NCBI GenBank assembly: GCA_964418255.1
Contig: CAYQKV010000005.1
Location: 77,702-141,701 of the forward strand
DNA: 64,000 nucleotides
Direction: 5' to 3'
DNA from: CAG-1782 sp964418255
GTDB taxonomy: Bacteria > Bacillota > Clostridia > Christensenellales > DTU072
Part shown: one piece after another, positions 54,858 through 63,995 of the stretch
Numbering within the stretch: position 1 is the stretch's first letter
Layout of the letters: every line of letters begins with the position of its first letter
Translations under genes and position numbers: made by a program
The notes under the pieces: generated by a model
What the model saw: the letters and a program-made list of their open reading frames with translations, nothing else
Told to the model about the DNA's origin: nothing
Database searches by the model: none

Positions 54858-55805
54858 TTATCTTTCCTCTCTGAAATACGGTAAACCGAGTGAGGTCGGC
54901 GGCTGGGTTTCCTTTTTGTTAAAGAAGGAAATAAATATAAGAACAAAAGCCGTAACTGCATAAGGAATAATTCTAAGCAATTCTTTCGCAGCCAAGCTTA
55001 CATCGCTTATATAATTCGGCATAATATATAGCAACCCGAAAACGAACGAACCGAGTATGCATATTTCCGGTCTCCACAACGAGAATATAACGAGCGCGAC
55101 CGCAAGCCATCCCATAGCGTCGATAACGTATTCGAGCGAACCTCTCGTGCAGTCGAGCAAATAGAATGCTCCACCTATCCCGGCAATCGCCGCGCCCAAA
55201 ACACAAGCGATATATTTATATTTAGTTACGTTAATACCTGCCGCATCTGCTGCACCCGGATTCTCCCCTACTGCAGTAAGAGAAAGTCCTGTCCTCGTTT
55301 TTTTCATAACCACAGCAACAACAATTGCAATTATTATTGCGACATAGACAAGCGTTCCATGTGAAAGAAAAATTGTAGAAAACCAATCTTTACTGACGTT
55401 TCCGAACATAGGTGCGGTGAAATATTTACTTGCCCTGTAAAAGGTTATATCGTCACGTCCCATTTTTGACCCCCAAAAGCCTAAAACGCCTGTTCCGAAA
55501 GTCGTTATTATGAGCCCTGTTACATTTTGATTACATCTTAACGTAATCGTAAACAACCCATAAATAGTGCCCATCAAGCCACCGAACAACATAGAGAACA
55601 ATATCGCCATAATTATTATAAGGAATGAATTTCCTGAACCCGTCACCATATATGCTCCGAGACATCCGCCGACTGCTCCCATACACATAATACCAGGTAT
55701 TCCCAAGTTGAGGTGCCCTGCTTTTTCCGTGATTATCTCGCCCGTAGAGCCGTAAAGAAATACAGCTCCGAATCTTATGGCCTGTGAAACTATTGTAGCA
55801 AACAT
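54858..55805 (-). CDS. ABC nucleoside transporter permease (NupQ-like)
   Basis: 315 residues, about nine membrane helices, of the BPD_transp_2 (RbsC/BmpA-associated) family. Family start: RFGAVFLYGSTGEIITEKAGHLNLGIPGIM, with EKAGHLNLG diagnostic; GENPGAADAAGINVTKYKY is the coupling segment. Forms the channel with the 411-aa permease. The start overlaps the upstream permease gene by 16 bases; GGAG lies at eight bases. Confidence 0.93.
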   Translation of the reverse strand: MFATIVSQAIRFGAVFLYGSTGEIITEKAGHLNLGIPGIMCMGAVGGCLGAYMVTGSGNSFLIIIMAILFSMLFGGLMGTIYGLFTITLRCNQNVTGLIITTFGTGVLGFWGSKMGRDDITFYRASKYFTAPMFGNVSKDWFSTIFLSHGTLVYVAIIIAIVVAVVMKKTRTGLSLTAVGENPGAADAAGINVTKYKYIACVLGAAIAGIGGAFYLLDCTRGSLEYVIDAMGWLAVALVIFSLWRPEICILGSFVFGLLYIMPNYISDVSLAAKELLRIIPYAVTAFVLIFISFFNKKETQPPTSLGLPYFREER

Positions 55806-57025
55806 TCTTTACTCTCCTTTTCATTCTTAACGACTAAATTCGTCGCTATATTGTCAATCCCTTCCATATCGCACACTACTTTTTCGTTAGGCTCTTTTTT
55901 TATTTCTTCCGACGTATCTCCATCTGTTTTTTTATCGTCTATTACCGCTTTTTTCTTATGCTTAAAAACAATTTGATAGTTAATGAAGAATTCGGTTGCA
56001 ACAATAAAGAAAAAGAAAATTCCTGTCATAACGGATGGATAAGACACACCAAGCCGTGCATTATCGCTCACCTGCGTCGCCCCCCTGCTGACAAAGACAT
56101 AAAGAAGAGAGGTAAGTGCCATCCCAAACGGATTAAAATGTCCAAGCCATGAAATAAGCACGCCCGTAAATCCTCTGCCTCCGACAGTAGAACTACTATT
56201 AAAAGAATGGTTAGTCGCAGATACAAGAAGAAATCCCGTAATGCCACACAAAACACCGCACAGAATAAGCGTACGTATGATTACTTTTTTCGTATTTATA
56301 CCTATATATCTCGCCGTATTCGGGCTTTCGCCGACTACCGTTAGCTCATATCCGTGTTTACTAAATTTTAGATATACCGCCATAATTGCAGTCACAACTA
56401 TAACAACTATTATTTTCAAAATAAACTCGTTGCCGCCGATTGCCCCTATCACACCGTCTTTATCAAAAATCAGTACGCCCGTACCAGCCAATGCAACTTT
56501 TCTAATAAAATATTCAGCCAAGCAAACAGCTATATAGTTCATCATCAAAGTGAGCAAAGTTTCGTTGGTATTCCATTGCGCTTTGAATATTGCCGGCAAA
56601 ACAGCCCATATTATGCCAAAAAGCACGGCGACAATTAAAGAAACAAACACCGTAAGCGCGTCAGGCGACACACCGCCCATAAAGTTGATTATTACCGCGC
56701 AACCGAGCGCGCCCATCAAGATTTGTCCCTCTCCGCCTATGTTCCAGAAACGCATTTTGAAACACGGAGTAACCGCCAAAGCAATGATAAGGATTATTGC
56801 GGTTTCGTGGAATAAGTTCCAAACTTTACGAGAAGACCCGAAACTCCCATCAAAAAAATACTTAAAAAAGAACCCTATTCCCTCATCTGTTATAGTGGCA
56901 GAAACGATTGCACATACTAAAATCGACCCGATAAACGCTATAATTCTTATCAGCCACGCTTTTTTCCAACTGATATCTGCCCTTTTTATTATGTGAAAAA
57001 GAGGCTCGTGTTTTTCGCTATGCAT
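55790..57025 (-). CDS. ABC nucleoside transporter permease (NupP-like)
   Basis: 411 residues, the longer permease. Family marks: FNIGGEGQILMG-like segment (FWNIGGEGQILMGALG), QWNTNETLLTLMMNYIA, and VVGESPNTARYIGINTKK as the coupling loop. A charged cytosolic tail of about 60 residues at the C-terminus is rich in Lys/Glu. Overlaps the ATPase gene by eight bases; RBS AAGGAG. Confidence 0.93.
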   Translation of the reverse strand: MHSEKHEPLFHIIKRADISWKKAWLIRIIAFIGSILVCAIVSATITDEGIGFFFKYFFDGSFGSSRKVWNLFHETAIILIIALAVTPCFKMRFWNIGGEGQILMGALGCAVIINFMGGVSPDALTVFVSLIVAVLFGIIWAVLPAIFKAQWNTNETLLTLMMNYIAVCLAEYFIRKVALAGTGVLIFDKDGVIGAIGGNEFILKIIVVIVVTAIMAVYLKFSKHGYELTVVGESPNTARYIGINTKKVIIRTLILCGVLCGITGFLLVSATNHSFNSSSTVGGRGFTGVLISWLGHFNPFGMALTSLLYVFVSRGATQVSDNARLGVSYPSVMTGIFFFFIVATEFFINYQIVFKHKKKAVIDDKKTDGDTSEEIKKEPNEKVVCDMEGIDNIATNLVVKNEKESKECLLQ

Positions 57026-58883
57026 TTTCCAGCTCCTTTCCTTCCGTAGTTTTAGTCATAAGTATACCTATTTGTTCCTTTGTGGTCGTTCTTGCGTCAA
57101 CTATTCCACTAACCTTTCCTCCGCACAGAACAAGTATCCTGTCGCATAAAGCTATTAGAACGTCCAAATCCTCGCCGACGTACACAACGGCAACATTCTT
57201 TTCTTTTTGCTCGTTCAAAAGATTATAAATGGTATAAGATGAATTTATATCCAAACCTCTCACGGGATATGCTGCCATTAACACTTTCGGAGAAGAAGCG
57301 ATTTCTCTACCAACCAAAACTTTTTGCACGTTTCCGCCCGAAAGTTTTCTGACGGGAGTTTGGTCGCTCGGCGTAACAACTTCGAGTTCTTCTATTATAT
57401 CGTCCGCAAGTTTTTTCGGTCTCTTCCTGTTCAAGAACACGGATTTACCTTTGCGATAACTTCTCAAAAGCATATTGTCGACTATGCTCATATTCCCGAC
57501 AAGTCCCATATTGAGTCGGTCTTCGGGCACGAAAGACAATTTTATTCCTAGTTCCTGTATTTCCCTCGGAGTTCTGCTTCTGAGGTCTATAATTTCATCT
57601 CTGTAGAACAAAATTTGTTCGTCATTTACGAGTTTAACTATTTCTTTATCGTGTTTTCCCGTTAAATCGACTTTCGTTCCGTCCGGATAATGGAAAAATC
57701 CTTCTTTTGCCATTTCTTTAATTTTTTTCAAATCTTTATGGAAGAATGTAACAGGTTTGTTTTCTTTCGGATTGAAGAAAGTAACTTCTCCTCTTTCGAC
57801 ATTCTGTAATCCAGCTATACCCTCGAGCAATTCTTTTTGTCCGTTGCCGGAAATCCCCGCTATTCCGAGTATCTCTCCGCCATTTATCGCAAAAGACACG
57901 TCGTCTATCGCTTTCCCGCCCTCTTTATTCTTTATCGTCATATTTTTGATAATAAGTCTGGGCTTTGGGTTTATCGGAAGTTTTCGGTCTATATTAAGGT
58001 CAATTTTTCTACCTACCATCATTTCCGCTAATTTTATTTCATTGGTTTCCGAAGTATTTACAGTCGCTATATGCTCACCTTTTCTCAAAACTGCCACTCT
58101 ATCAGAAATTGCCATAACTTCATTGAGTTTATGCGTAATTATAATAATCGATTTACCCGACTCCCTCATATTCCTGAGCACGGTAAACAATTTTTCGATT
58201 TCCTGCGGAGTGAGAACCGCGGTAGGTTCATCCAAAATAAGTATATCTGCGCCCTTATACAGTACCTTGATAATTTCCACCGTCTGCTTTTCACTGACGG
58301 ACATATCGTATATTTTCTTTTTTAGATCTATTTCAAAGCCGAATTCGTCGGCTATTTTTTGCAAATTTACAATACGCTTTTTCGTCAAAATATTAAATTT
58401 TGCCGATTTACCTAATTTGACGAATGGAAGCAAACACAATTTTAAGCCAAATCGTATTCTGGCTCTTGTTTGTGTTCTTTTGTTGGGATTCTCTGCCGCA
58501 CATTGTTCTTTGTAATCGGAAATAAGTTTTTTTCCGTTTTCTTTTACGCTATACGGCGGCATTTTTTCGCCTAGTATAATATTATCCGCAGCGGTAAAAA
58601 GGTCAACCAGCTTAAAATGCTGGTGTATCATTCCTATTTTATGGTTAAATGCGTCCTGCGGAGAACGTATAACCACTTCTTTTCTGTCTATCTCTATCGT
58701 CCCTTCGTCCGGGAAATATATGCCGGAAATCATATTCATAAGCGTTGTTTTTCCGCTTCCGTTCTCTCCCAAAATCGAAAGAATCTCTCCTCGGTAAATT
58801 GTCAAATCGATATTTTTATTCGCTAAGACTTCGCCGAAATGCTTTGATATATTTTTTAATTCTATGGCAACCGCTTTATTCAC
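57018..58883 (-). CDS. ABC nucleoside transporter ATP-binding protein, enlarged (NupO-like)
   Basis: 621 residues, a tandem two-NBD ATPase. GTG 58883 is chosen for the GGAGG six bases upstream. NBD1: Walker A GENGSGKT (39-46), MIHQHFKLVDLFTAADNI (family mark), signature MSVSEKQ, Walker B ILILDEPTAVL. NBD2: GISGNGQKEL (the normal degenerate P-loop of this family), VPEDR, LSGGNVQK, AAYPVRGLD. Typical members have about 510 residues; the surplus is a Lys/Arg-rich insert of about 45 in NBD1 (from ENGKKLISDYK to NILTKKR) and about 60 in NBD2 (VTFFHKDLKK to IIDLRSR). The energy-coupling subunit of nucleoside import. Confidence 0.92.
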   Translation of the reverse strand: MNKAVAIELKNISKHFGEVLANKNIDLTIYRGEILSILGENGSGKTTLMNMISGIYFPDEGTIEIDRKEVVIRSPQDAFNHKIGMIHQHFKLVDLFTAADNIILGEKMPPYSVKENGKKLISDYKEQCAAENPNKRTQTRARIRFGLKLCLLPFVKLGKSAKFNILTKKRIVNLQKIADEFGFEIDLKKKIYDMSVSEKQTVEIIKVLYKGADILILDEPTAVLTPQEIEKLFTVLRNMRESGKSIIIITHKLNEVMAISDRVAVLRKGEHIATVNTSETNEIKLAEMMVGRKIDLNIDRKLPINPKPRLIIKNMTIKNKEGGKAIDDVSFAINGGEILGIAGISGNGQKELLEGIAGLQNVERGEVTFFNPKENKPVTFFHKDLKKIKEMAKEGFFHYPDGTKVDLTGKHDKEIVKLVNDEQILFYRDEIIDLRSRTPREIQELGIKLSFVPEDRLNMGLVGNMSIVDNMLLRSYRKGKSVFLNRKRPKKLADDIIEELEVVTPSDQTPVRKLSGGNVQKVLVGREIASSPKVLMAAYPVRGLDINSSYTIYNLLNEQKEKNVAVVYVGEDLDVLIALCDRILVLCGGKVSGIVDARTTTKEQIGILMTKTTEGKELENA

Positions 58884-58912
58884 CGAGCTCCTCCGCAAAA
58901 ATTTATTTATTG

Positions 58913-58957
58913 CTTAAAAAATTATAGAAGGGAAACCGCTTTATGCGGCCGCCCTTC
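58913..58957 (-). terminator. Intercistronic hairpin between the binding-protein and ATPase genes
   Basis: GAAGGG-CGG-CCGC-ATAAA-GCGG-TTT-CCCTTC (58927-58957), then TATAATTTTTTAAG on the minus strand. It could act as a partial terminator or protect the upstream message, giving more binding protein than transporter. Confidence 0.5.
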
Positions 58958-58989
58958 CTAATATAATTCCGATAGAATATCTTTACATA

Positions 58990-60261
58990 TTAGCCGTCTA
59001 TTTCGGTAATTCCGTCAATTCTTACATCAAAGTAAGGAGCGGAACGTTTAGCGGATTCGTTGAACGCACCGTTTTCGATTACTTGGGTTTCTCCGACAAA
59101 ATCACCGAAATCGTCTACGTCTGCCAAATAGGTGTCAAGTTTAGCGCCTTTAACGGTAAACGTGTTAGTATCAAATACTTTGATTTCGCCTTTAACGAGC
59201 TTTTCACGAACTTCTACGATTTTTTCAACCGTTCCTTCCGCCGCAGCATTTCCGCCTACGTTGGTAAGCTCTACGGAACCGGTTTTAATCGTTCCAACCC
59301 AGTCTTTATCAACCGCTTCGCCTTTTACAGTTTTAGCGATGATATATTCAAAGTAAGGAGCCCAGTTAATTCTCGAGGAAACAATGAAAGTATCGGGGCA
59401 AGCGGCAAGAGTAGAACCGTTGTAGCTTACATTGGGAACACCCGCTTCTTCACAAGCGTTAGGAGCACCCATCGAGTCAGCGTGCTGGCTTATAAGTTTG
59501 CATCCCCTATTGATAAGGCTCTTCGCTGCATTGTTTTCTTTGGTTTCATTATACCAACTGCTGGTATACGTTACCTCCATGGTAACAGAAGGGCAAACAG
59601 ATTTTGCTCCGAGGTAGAATGAAGTGTATCCTGAAACAACTTCTGCATAAGGAAATGCGCCTACATAACCCATTTTTGCATCTTCAGCTTTGAATTCACC
59701 GGCTTTAATCATTTCATTGAGTTTCATTCCTGCCGCAACACCTGCAAGATAACGTCCCTCATAGATAGAAGCAAAAGCGTTCACATAGTTGTCGAGATTT
59801 TCAGTATGAGCTTTAACGCCGGTAGCGTGAGCGAACAATACGTTTTTATATTGCGCAGCAGCTCTCAGCATATAGGGTTCGTGACCGAAACTGTCGGCAA
59901 AAATAATGTTGCAACCATCTTCGGCAAGTTCGCAAGCTTTTTGATAGCAAGCTTCGGTTTCATCTATACCTGTAACAATTTTAACCTGGTCGTTGGTTAA
60001 ATTGAATTTAGCTTGCGTAGCTTTCATAGCATCGATAAAGTTCTTGTCGTACGTCGAATTTTCGTCGTGCAGACAAATCATACCGATTTTGAACGTCGAA
60101 GGGATTTCCAGCGAGGAATAATCCGGATTGTCAATTTCTTCGTAAGCCGGTAATATCAGCTCATTAACGTCACCTTTGTCGTTACAACCGACAAAAACCG
60201 CGCAAAGCGCTGCCACTACGGCTACAACGAGCAATACTGCCAATACTTTTTTCATTTTCAT
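58990..60261 (-). CDS. BMP-family nucleoside-binding lipoprotein
   Basis: 423 residues. Lipoprotein signal with FVGC (Cys26), then the Bmp/Med domain (PF02608 type): FKIGMICLHDENSTYDKNFIDAM, ADSFGHEPYML, FAHATGVKAH, EGRYLAGVAAGMK, GYVGAFPYAEVVSGYTSFYLGA, and DSMGAPNACEEAG. Substrate-binding component that captures purine nucleosides outside the cell and passes them to the permeases. RBS GGAGG at nine bases. Second gene in the operon after xpt. Confidence 0.93.
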   Translation of the reverse strand: MKMKKVLAVLLVVAVVAALCAVFVGCNDKGDVNELILPAYEEIDNPDYSSLEIPSTFKIGMICLHDENSTYDKNFIDAMKATQAKFNLTNDQVKIVTGIDETEACYQKACELAEDGCNIIFADSFGHEPYMLRAAAQYKNVLFAHATGVKAHTENLDNYVNAFASIYEGRYLAGVAAGMKLNEMIKAGEFKAEDAKMGYVGAFPYAEVVSGYTSFYLGAKSVCPSVTMEVTYTSSWYNETKENNAAKSLINRGCKLISQHADSMGAPNACEEAGVPNVSYNGSTLAACPDTFIVSSRINWAPYFEYIIAKTVKGEAVDKDWVGTIKTGSVELTNVGGNAAAEGTVEKIVEVREKLVKGEIKVFDTNTFTVKGAKLDTYLADVDDFGDFVGETQVIENGAFNESAKRSAPYFDVRIDGITEIDG

Positions 60262-60310
60262 TTTGCTTAACCTCCGTTTAGTTTTTTATTTTGAAATGAA
60301 AATAACTTAA

Positions 60311-60883
60311 TTAATCGGCAAACGTCAAAGAGTCGTCCGTCATTGACGCTATTTTTGCCAGCGATTCTATCCTTATTCCTTGTTTCCTGAGCTCATCTCC
60401 GCCGCCCTGAAACGCTTTTTCTATCGCTATTCCGCATCCCACTACGGTCGCGCCCGCCTGTTTGCAAATATCCATCAGTCCGAGCAACGCTTTTCCGTTT
60501 GCGAGGAAGTCGTCTATTATCAGCACGCGGTCGCCTTTTTTCAAATACTCCTTAGAAACAATAATGTCATATACTCTTCCGTGCGTATATGACATTACTT
60601 TGCTGGTATAGACCTGTGCAGAAATATTCTTAGTCTGAGATTTTTTCGCGAAGACCATCGGTACTTGCATTTCGCTCGCGGCAAACGCGGCAATCGCTAT
60701 GCCCGACGACTCTATCGTAAGAATTCTGGTGATTTTCTCACCCAGAAAGAGTCTTCCGAACTCTTTTCCCATTTCCTTCAAAAGAGCGGTATCCACCTGA
60801 TGGTTCAGAAAACTGTCAACTTTCAGAATGTCCCCCGGGAATATCTTTCCGTATTGGGTTATCTTCTCTTTAAGTAAATCCAT
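60311..60883 (-). CDS. xpt: Xanthine phosphoribosyltransferase
   Basis: 190 residues, standard. Converts xanthine (and possibly guanine) to the nucleotide using PRPP. Type I PRTase motif VLIIDDFLANGKAL (120-133) and the Xpt start MDLLKEKITQYGKIFPGDILKVDSFLNHQ are characteristic. Heads an operon with the BMP-type nucleoside transporter: import and salvage together. No purine riboswitch is visible in the 117-base upstream gap. Confidence 0.95.
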   Translation of the reverse strand: MDLLKEKITQYGKIFPGDILKVDSFLNHQVDTALLKEMGKEFGRLFLGEKITRILTIESSGIAIAAFAASEMQVPMVFAKKSQTKNISAQVYTSKVMSYTHGRVYDIIVSKEYLKKGDRVLIIDDFLANGKALLGLMDICKQAGATVVGCGIAIEKAFQGGGDELRKQGIRIESLAKIASMTDDSLTFAD

Positions 60884-60909
60884 CGCTCTCCCTCGTGAAG
60901 TATACTTTC

Positions 60910-60938
60910 ATTGTATAAACTAAAAAAAAACAAGTCAA
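60910..60938 (-). promoter_or_regulatory. Promoter of the xpt-nucleoside transport operon
   Basis: -35 TTGACT (60933-60938), -10 TACAAT (60910-60915), 17-base T-rich spacer; leader only about 20 bases. Confidence 0.75.
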
Positions 60939-60999
60939 GCAAAAAAACTCAATAAAAAAAATTATTCGGTTAAAAAACAGTAAAACTTTTTTGGGTGTA

Positions 61000-61626
61000 T
61001 TAGGTTGCGTTATTCGACACAAAAATCAATATTTCGCCTTTCGCGACCTCGAAACCGATTTTATTTTCCGTCGCTACGTTGCTTATCCCTAATCCCGCGC
61101 GCGTGCGCGTAAGCGTATGCGTTTTATAAGGATAAAACAGTCCGTAAGAATTGCTTATCGTCGCCTCGCTTCCGAACGCCATAACGGAGACGGTCGTTCC
61201 TTTTTTCACCGTCAGTTCGACCTTCGGTTTCTTTTCATCGGCAAAGATAACAAAACCGTCTTTATTTTTTATTATCGCCTTTATTCCTATCTCTTCGGCA
61301 TATGCGAGCAGAGATAAGTTAGCGTAAACGTGGTCTCCCCTTCCTCCTTCCGCTCCGTAAATCACCACTTCGTCGTAACCGTTGTCTTTGGCATATTTGA
61401 CCGCCCGTTCTCCGTCCGTATAGTCTTTCACTGTCGGACACACTACGGTTTCGTACTTGCATTTATCTACATTTGCGCTGTCGAAATCGCCCACAACGAT
61501 TTTGGGTATAAAAACGCCGGCGGCGTGTTTTACCCCGCCGTCGGCACAAATTATGTCTTTTTCGAGCACTTTGACATCAAGCTCGGGCGAATTCAGAACT
61601 ATTGCCGCCCGTCTTATTTTATCCAT
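61000..61626 (-). CDS. thiN: Thiamine pyrophosphokinase
   Basis: 208 residues. Transfers pyrophosphate from ATP to thiamine to give the cofactor. Motifs: ICADGGVKHA (26-35), VVGDFDS (44-50), DGERAVKYA (71-79) and GGRGDH (94-99); the C-terminal beta domain (GLGISNVATENKIGFEVAKG) binds thiamine. It overlaps the upstream lipase-like gene by eight bases; no TPP riboswitch is present. Confidence 0.95.
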   Translation of the reverse strand: MDKIRRAAIVLNSPELDVKVLEKDIICADGGVKHAAGVFIPKIVVGDFDSANVDKCKYETVVCPTVKDYTDGERAVKYAKDNGYDEVVIYGAEGGRGDHVYANLSLLAYAEEIGIKAIIKNKDGFVIFADEKKPKVELTVKKGTTVSVMAFGSEATISNSYGLFYPYKTHTLTRTRAGLGISNVATENKIGFEVAKGEILIFVSNNAT

Positions 61627-63301
61627 TTTTTCTTGCCACTCTCTTTCTCGAATTTCCTATACAAAGACAAATTATCGCGATTATAACCGCAACCGCTATC
61701 ATACATACAAGCGCGACTATGACGTACTGATAGAAATCTACGCTGTTTACCGTAACTTCGATTTCGTTCGCAACGGTAGGTATCGGCGTATTGGTCACGT
61801 TTATCTGCCCCGCGCTTTCGATTTCGGTTTTGCCTGCGAAAATCTTCAATTCATACTGTCCTTCCGCAACGTTAAAGATATGATAATATCCCGCGGCGTT
61901 AATCTCCGCGTCTGCTACGACATTGCTTTCCGAGTCAATCAGTTTTACGTTAAGATTCTTTCCATTGCCGTTTATGTTTACTTTACCGAAAATTACACCC
62001 TGAGCCTCATCGCTTTCATAAGGTTTCATCGTGTCAAAATTAACGATACTGTAACTTGACATATCGTAATACAACGGATTAACTCCCGACGGGGTACTCT
62101 GTCTGAAAGTCAACCCTATAAGCGACTGCAATTTTTCCGTTTCCAACTGCGCGCTTGGAACTTCGAGTCCTTCGTCGGACTTGACAACTTTCATATTGTT
62201 CGTAGAAAAATACCAGTCTACCGACATAACGTGAGTCGGGTCGAACCCACCGTATAAACCGAGTCCCGCGGCGTATACCCATACGCAGTTATTTTGCAGT
62301 TTCTTTGTAATGCTGTCCATTTTTTCACAATACTCGGGAGAAGTGCCCATTAGTTTGTAATTCTGAACGACCATACTTGTGTTCGCCGCATATCCTTCTA
62401 TCGGTATACCGTGTTTTCCTATGGTTTCCGCGGCGTCCGCGGCAAATTCCACCGTAAACACGTCCACCCCGTTTTCATACTTATACACTTTTTCGCTATG
62501 GTCGACTGTAATATCCTTTTTCCATCTCGTAAGAGCATTCAAATAAGGGTCAAGCAACGTTACTCGGTCGGGAAGCAGATTTTCGCCTATATTACCTTTA
62601 TCTTTCTGCAAGCACAAATACTCGCTTGCCGCAAGCGTAAGCTGCCCCCCCATAGAATGTCCGGCTATTTGGAGCGTTCCCGAAAAATCTTTTCCGAGCG
62701 CTTCCACTATGGCTTCTCCGAAAATAACGGCGACAGATTTTTTAGGATTAGTCGGGTCATCAGAAGAGGTTTTCGTTCCTTTCTCGGCGGTCGGCGAATC
62801 GTACGTTATATAAGTCATATTTTTCCCGCCGTTGGATGTCCAGATTTTCTCGTCTACGCTGAAACTCGGTACCGTGGTTTTCTTTCCTTCCGCGTCCGCA
62901 AGCTGATTCCAATAAAATACGCCGACATTATATCCTTTTTCTATATAATAGCGGTAAAATTCCGAATCGTACTTGTACTCGTCGAATCCTTTTTCCTTAA
63001 GCGCGCCTTCGGTCTTTGTTTTAAGGGAAAGCCCTTCTCTCACGCGGCTTTCTCCCGACGGTTTCCATCCGTGAGTAAAGATTATCGTGGGTTTATCTTT
63101 TTGCACGGTATAATCGGACGTAGGAACGTCGTCGTCGGGGTTCGCATACCAGTAAATTCCCGTATCCAGTTTATTGAAATATTCGATTCCCCAGTCTGAA
63201 ATCGTCAAATCGTAAGCAAAAGCGCTCGCCGTAGTTCCGCATACGCCGACCATAGCCGCCGTAGCCACGCACAAAATGATACCGATGATTTTCTTTTTCA
63301 T
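61619..63301 (-). CDS. Exported, membrane-anchored lipase-like hydrolase
   Basis: 560 residues. Signal peptide to about 30 (ASAFA-YD). Alpha/beta hydrolase of the animal-lipase-like class: oxyanion loop IIFTHGWKPSG (73-83), nucleophile elbow AGHSMGGQL with Ser216, acid likely in RVTLLDPYLNALTRW (about 246-260), His likely in GGFDPTHVMSVDWYFSTNN. Residues about 440-510 form a carboxypeptidase-regulatory-like beta domain (GVIFGKVNINGNGKNLNVKL). A membrane helix (about 527-550) and RKRVARKNG complete it. The protein would sit on the outside of the cell membrane acting on lipids or esters; the substrate is unknown. ATG follows GGAG at 13 bases, a long spacing. Confidence 0.85.
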   Translation of the reverse strand: MKKKIIGIILCVATAAMVGVCGTTASAFAYDLTISDWGIEYFNKLDTGIYWYANPDDDVPTSDYTVQKDKPTIIFTHGWKPSGESRVREGLSLKTKTEGALKEKGFDEYKYDSEFYRYYIEKGYNVGVFYWNQLADAEGKKTTVPSFSVDEKIWTSNGGKNMTYITYDSPTAEKGTKTSSDDPTNPKKSVAVIFGEAIVEALGKDFSGTLQIAGHSMGGQLTLAASEYLCLQKDKGNIGENLLPDRVTLLDPYLNALTRWKKDITVDHSEKVYKYENGVDVFTVEFAADAAETIGKHGIPIEGYAANTSMVVQNYKLMGTSPEYCEKMDSITKKLQNNCVWVYAAGLGLYGGFDPTHVMSVDWYFSTNNMKVVKSDEGLEVPSAQLETEKLQSLIGLTFRQSTPSGVNPLYYDMSSYSIVNFDTMKPYESDEAQGVIFGKVNINGNGKNLNVKLIDSESNVVADAEINAAGYYHIFNVAEGQYELKIFAGKTEIESAGQINVTNTPIPTVANEIEVTVNSVDFYQYVIVALVCMIAVAVIIAIICLCIGNSRKRVARKNG

Positions 63302-63328
63302 ATTATGACTTACACTCCGTTTGAATTG

Positions 63329-63949
63329 TTAATTTATTTCTCCGTCTATTCCGTTTCCGTCTTCGCCTATTCTGTCGGTGTCTTTTTTTGCCGCGGCGTT
63401 CCTGCATTTATATTTTTTCACGGTTTCCCTTATCTGATAATAAATGGGGATTATGAAAAAAACAGCCCAACCCGGATGCCACCATCCGCCGCCGAAACCT
63501 AATCCGAGATAAAATCCGACGACCGCAAGCGGCAAAAGCACATCGACGATTTTCGCTATGCTTCGCGTTTTTATCATAGCAATCGCGGCATAATACAGCG
63601 GAATGGCTGCAAAAATAATCCAACCGGGGTGCCACCAGTTTTTCAGGAAACCCAACAAAAGATATACGCCGACCACAATTACCGGCAAAGGAAACATATT
63701 TGCCGATTTATGCTTTATGCTCTCCCCCGTCGCATAATATATGGGAATAAGAAAGAAAATCAACCACCCCGGATGCCAGAGATTTCCGAGCAATCCCATA
63801 AGCAAATACGCAACGATTACGAGAAGGGGCAGTCCGTCGTTAAGCAACATAAGCCAAAGCGGCGCGTTTTTCTTCGCCTGTTCGTTCTCGTTTTTGAATT
63901 TGTGAGCTTTACCTATTCCGTCTTTGATTTTACCGAAAAAATCGTCCAC
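63329..63949 (-). CDS. Membrane protein with three WHPGW repeats
   Basis: 206 residues. GTG 63949 is chosen because GGAGG lies four bases upstream; the in-frame ATG at 63991 lies inside the -10 box. After a soluble start of about 28 residues come three repeats of about 50 residues, each a pair of helices around W-H-P-G-W-x-x-F-x-x-I-P-x-Y-Y (cores at 58-62, 106-110 and 157-161), and a charged tail. Single copies of this helix pair occur fused to other domains in Clostridia; a three-copy protein is less usual. Function unknown. It precedes the lipase-like gene by 27 bases. Confidence 0.7.
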   Translation of the reverse strand: MDDFFGKIKDGIGKAHKFKNENEQAKKNAPLWLMLLNDGLPLLVIVAYLLMGLLGNLWHPGWLIFFLIPIYYATGESIKHKSANMFPLPVIVVGVYLLLGFLKNWWHPGWIIFAAIPLYYAAIAMIKTRSIAKIVDVLLPLAVVGFYLGLGFGGGWWHPGWAVFFIIPIYYQIRETVKKYKCRNAAAKKDTDRIGEDGNGIDGEIN

Positions 63950-63989
63950 TTTCCCTCCGTACAGCGAGGTTATACCCGTTATAAATAAC

Positions 63990-63995
63990 ATTATA
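63990..63995 (-). promoter_or_regulatory. Extended -10 box at window edge
   Basis: TATAAT with upstream TG (TGATATAAT). The -35 would lie beyond the window. Places the transcript start near 63983, ahead of the GTG at 63949. Confidence 0.6.

Noticed and set aside
60884..60999. Purine riboswitch upstream of xpt
   Set aside because: The leader is only about 20 bases after the promoter, and the conserved purine aptamer blocks are absent.
61627..61640. TPP riboswitch controlling thiN
   Set aside because: thiN overlaps the upstream lipase-like gene, leaving no room for an aptamer, and no thi-box sequence is seen.
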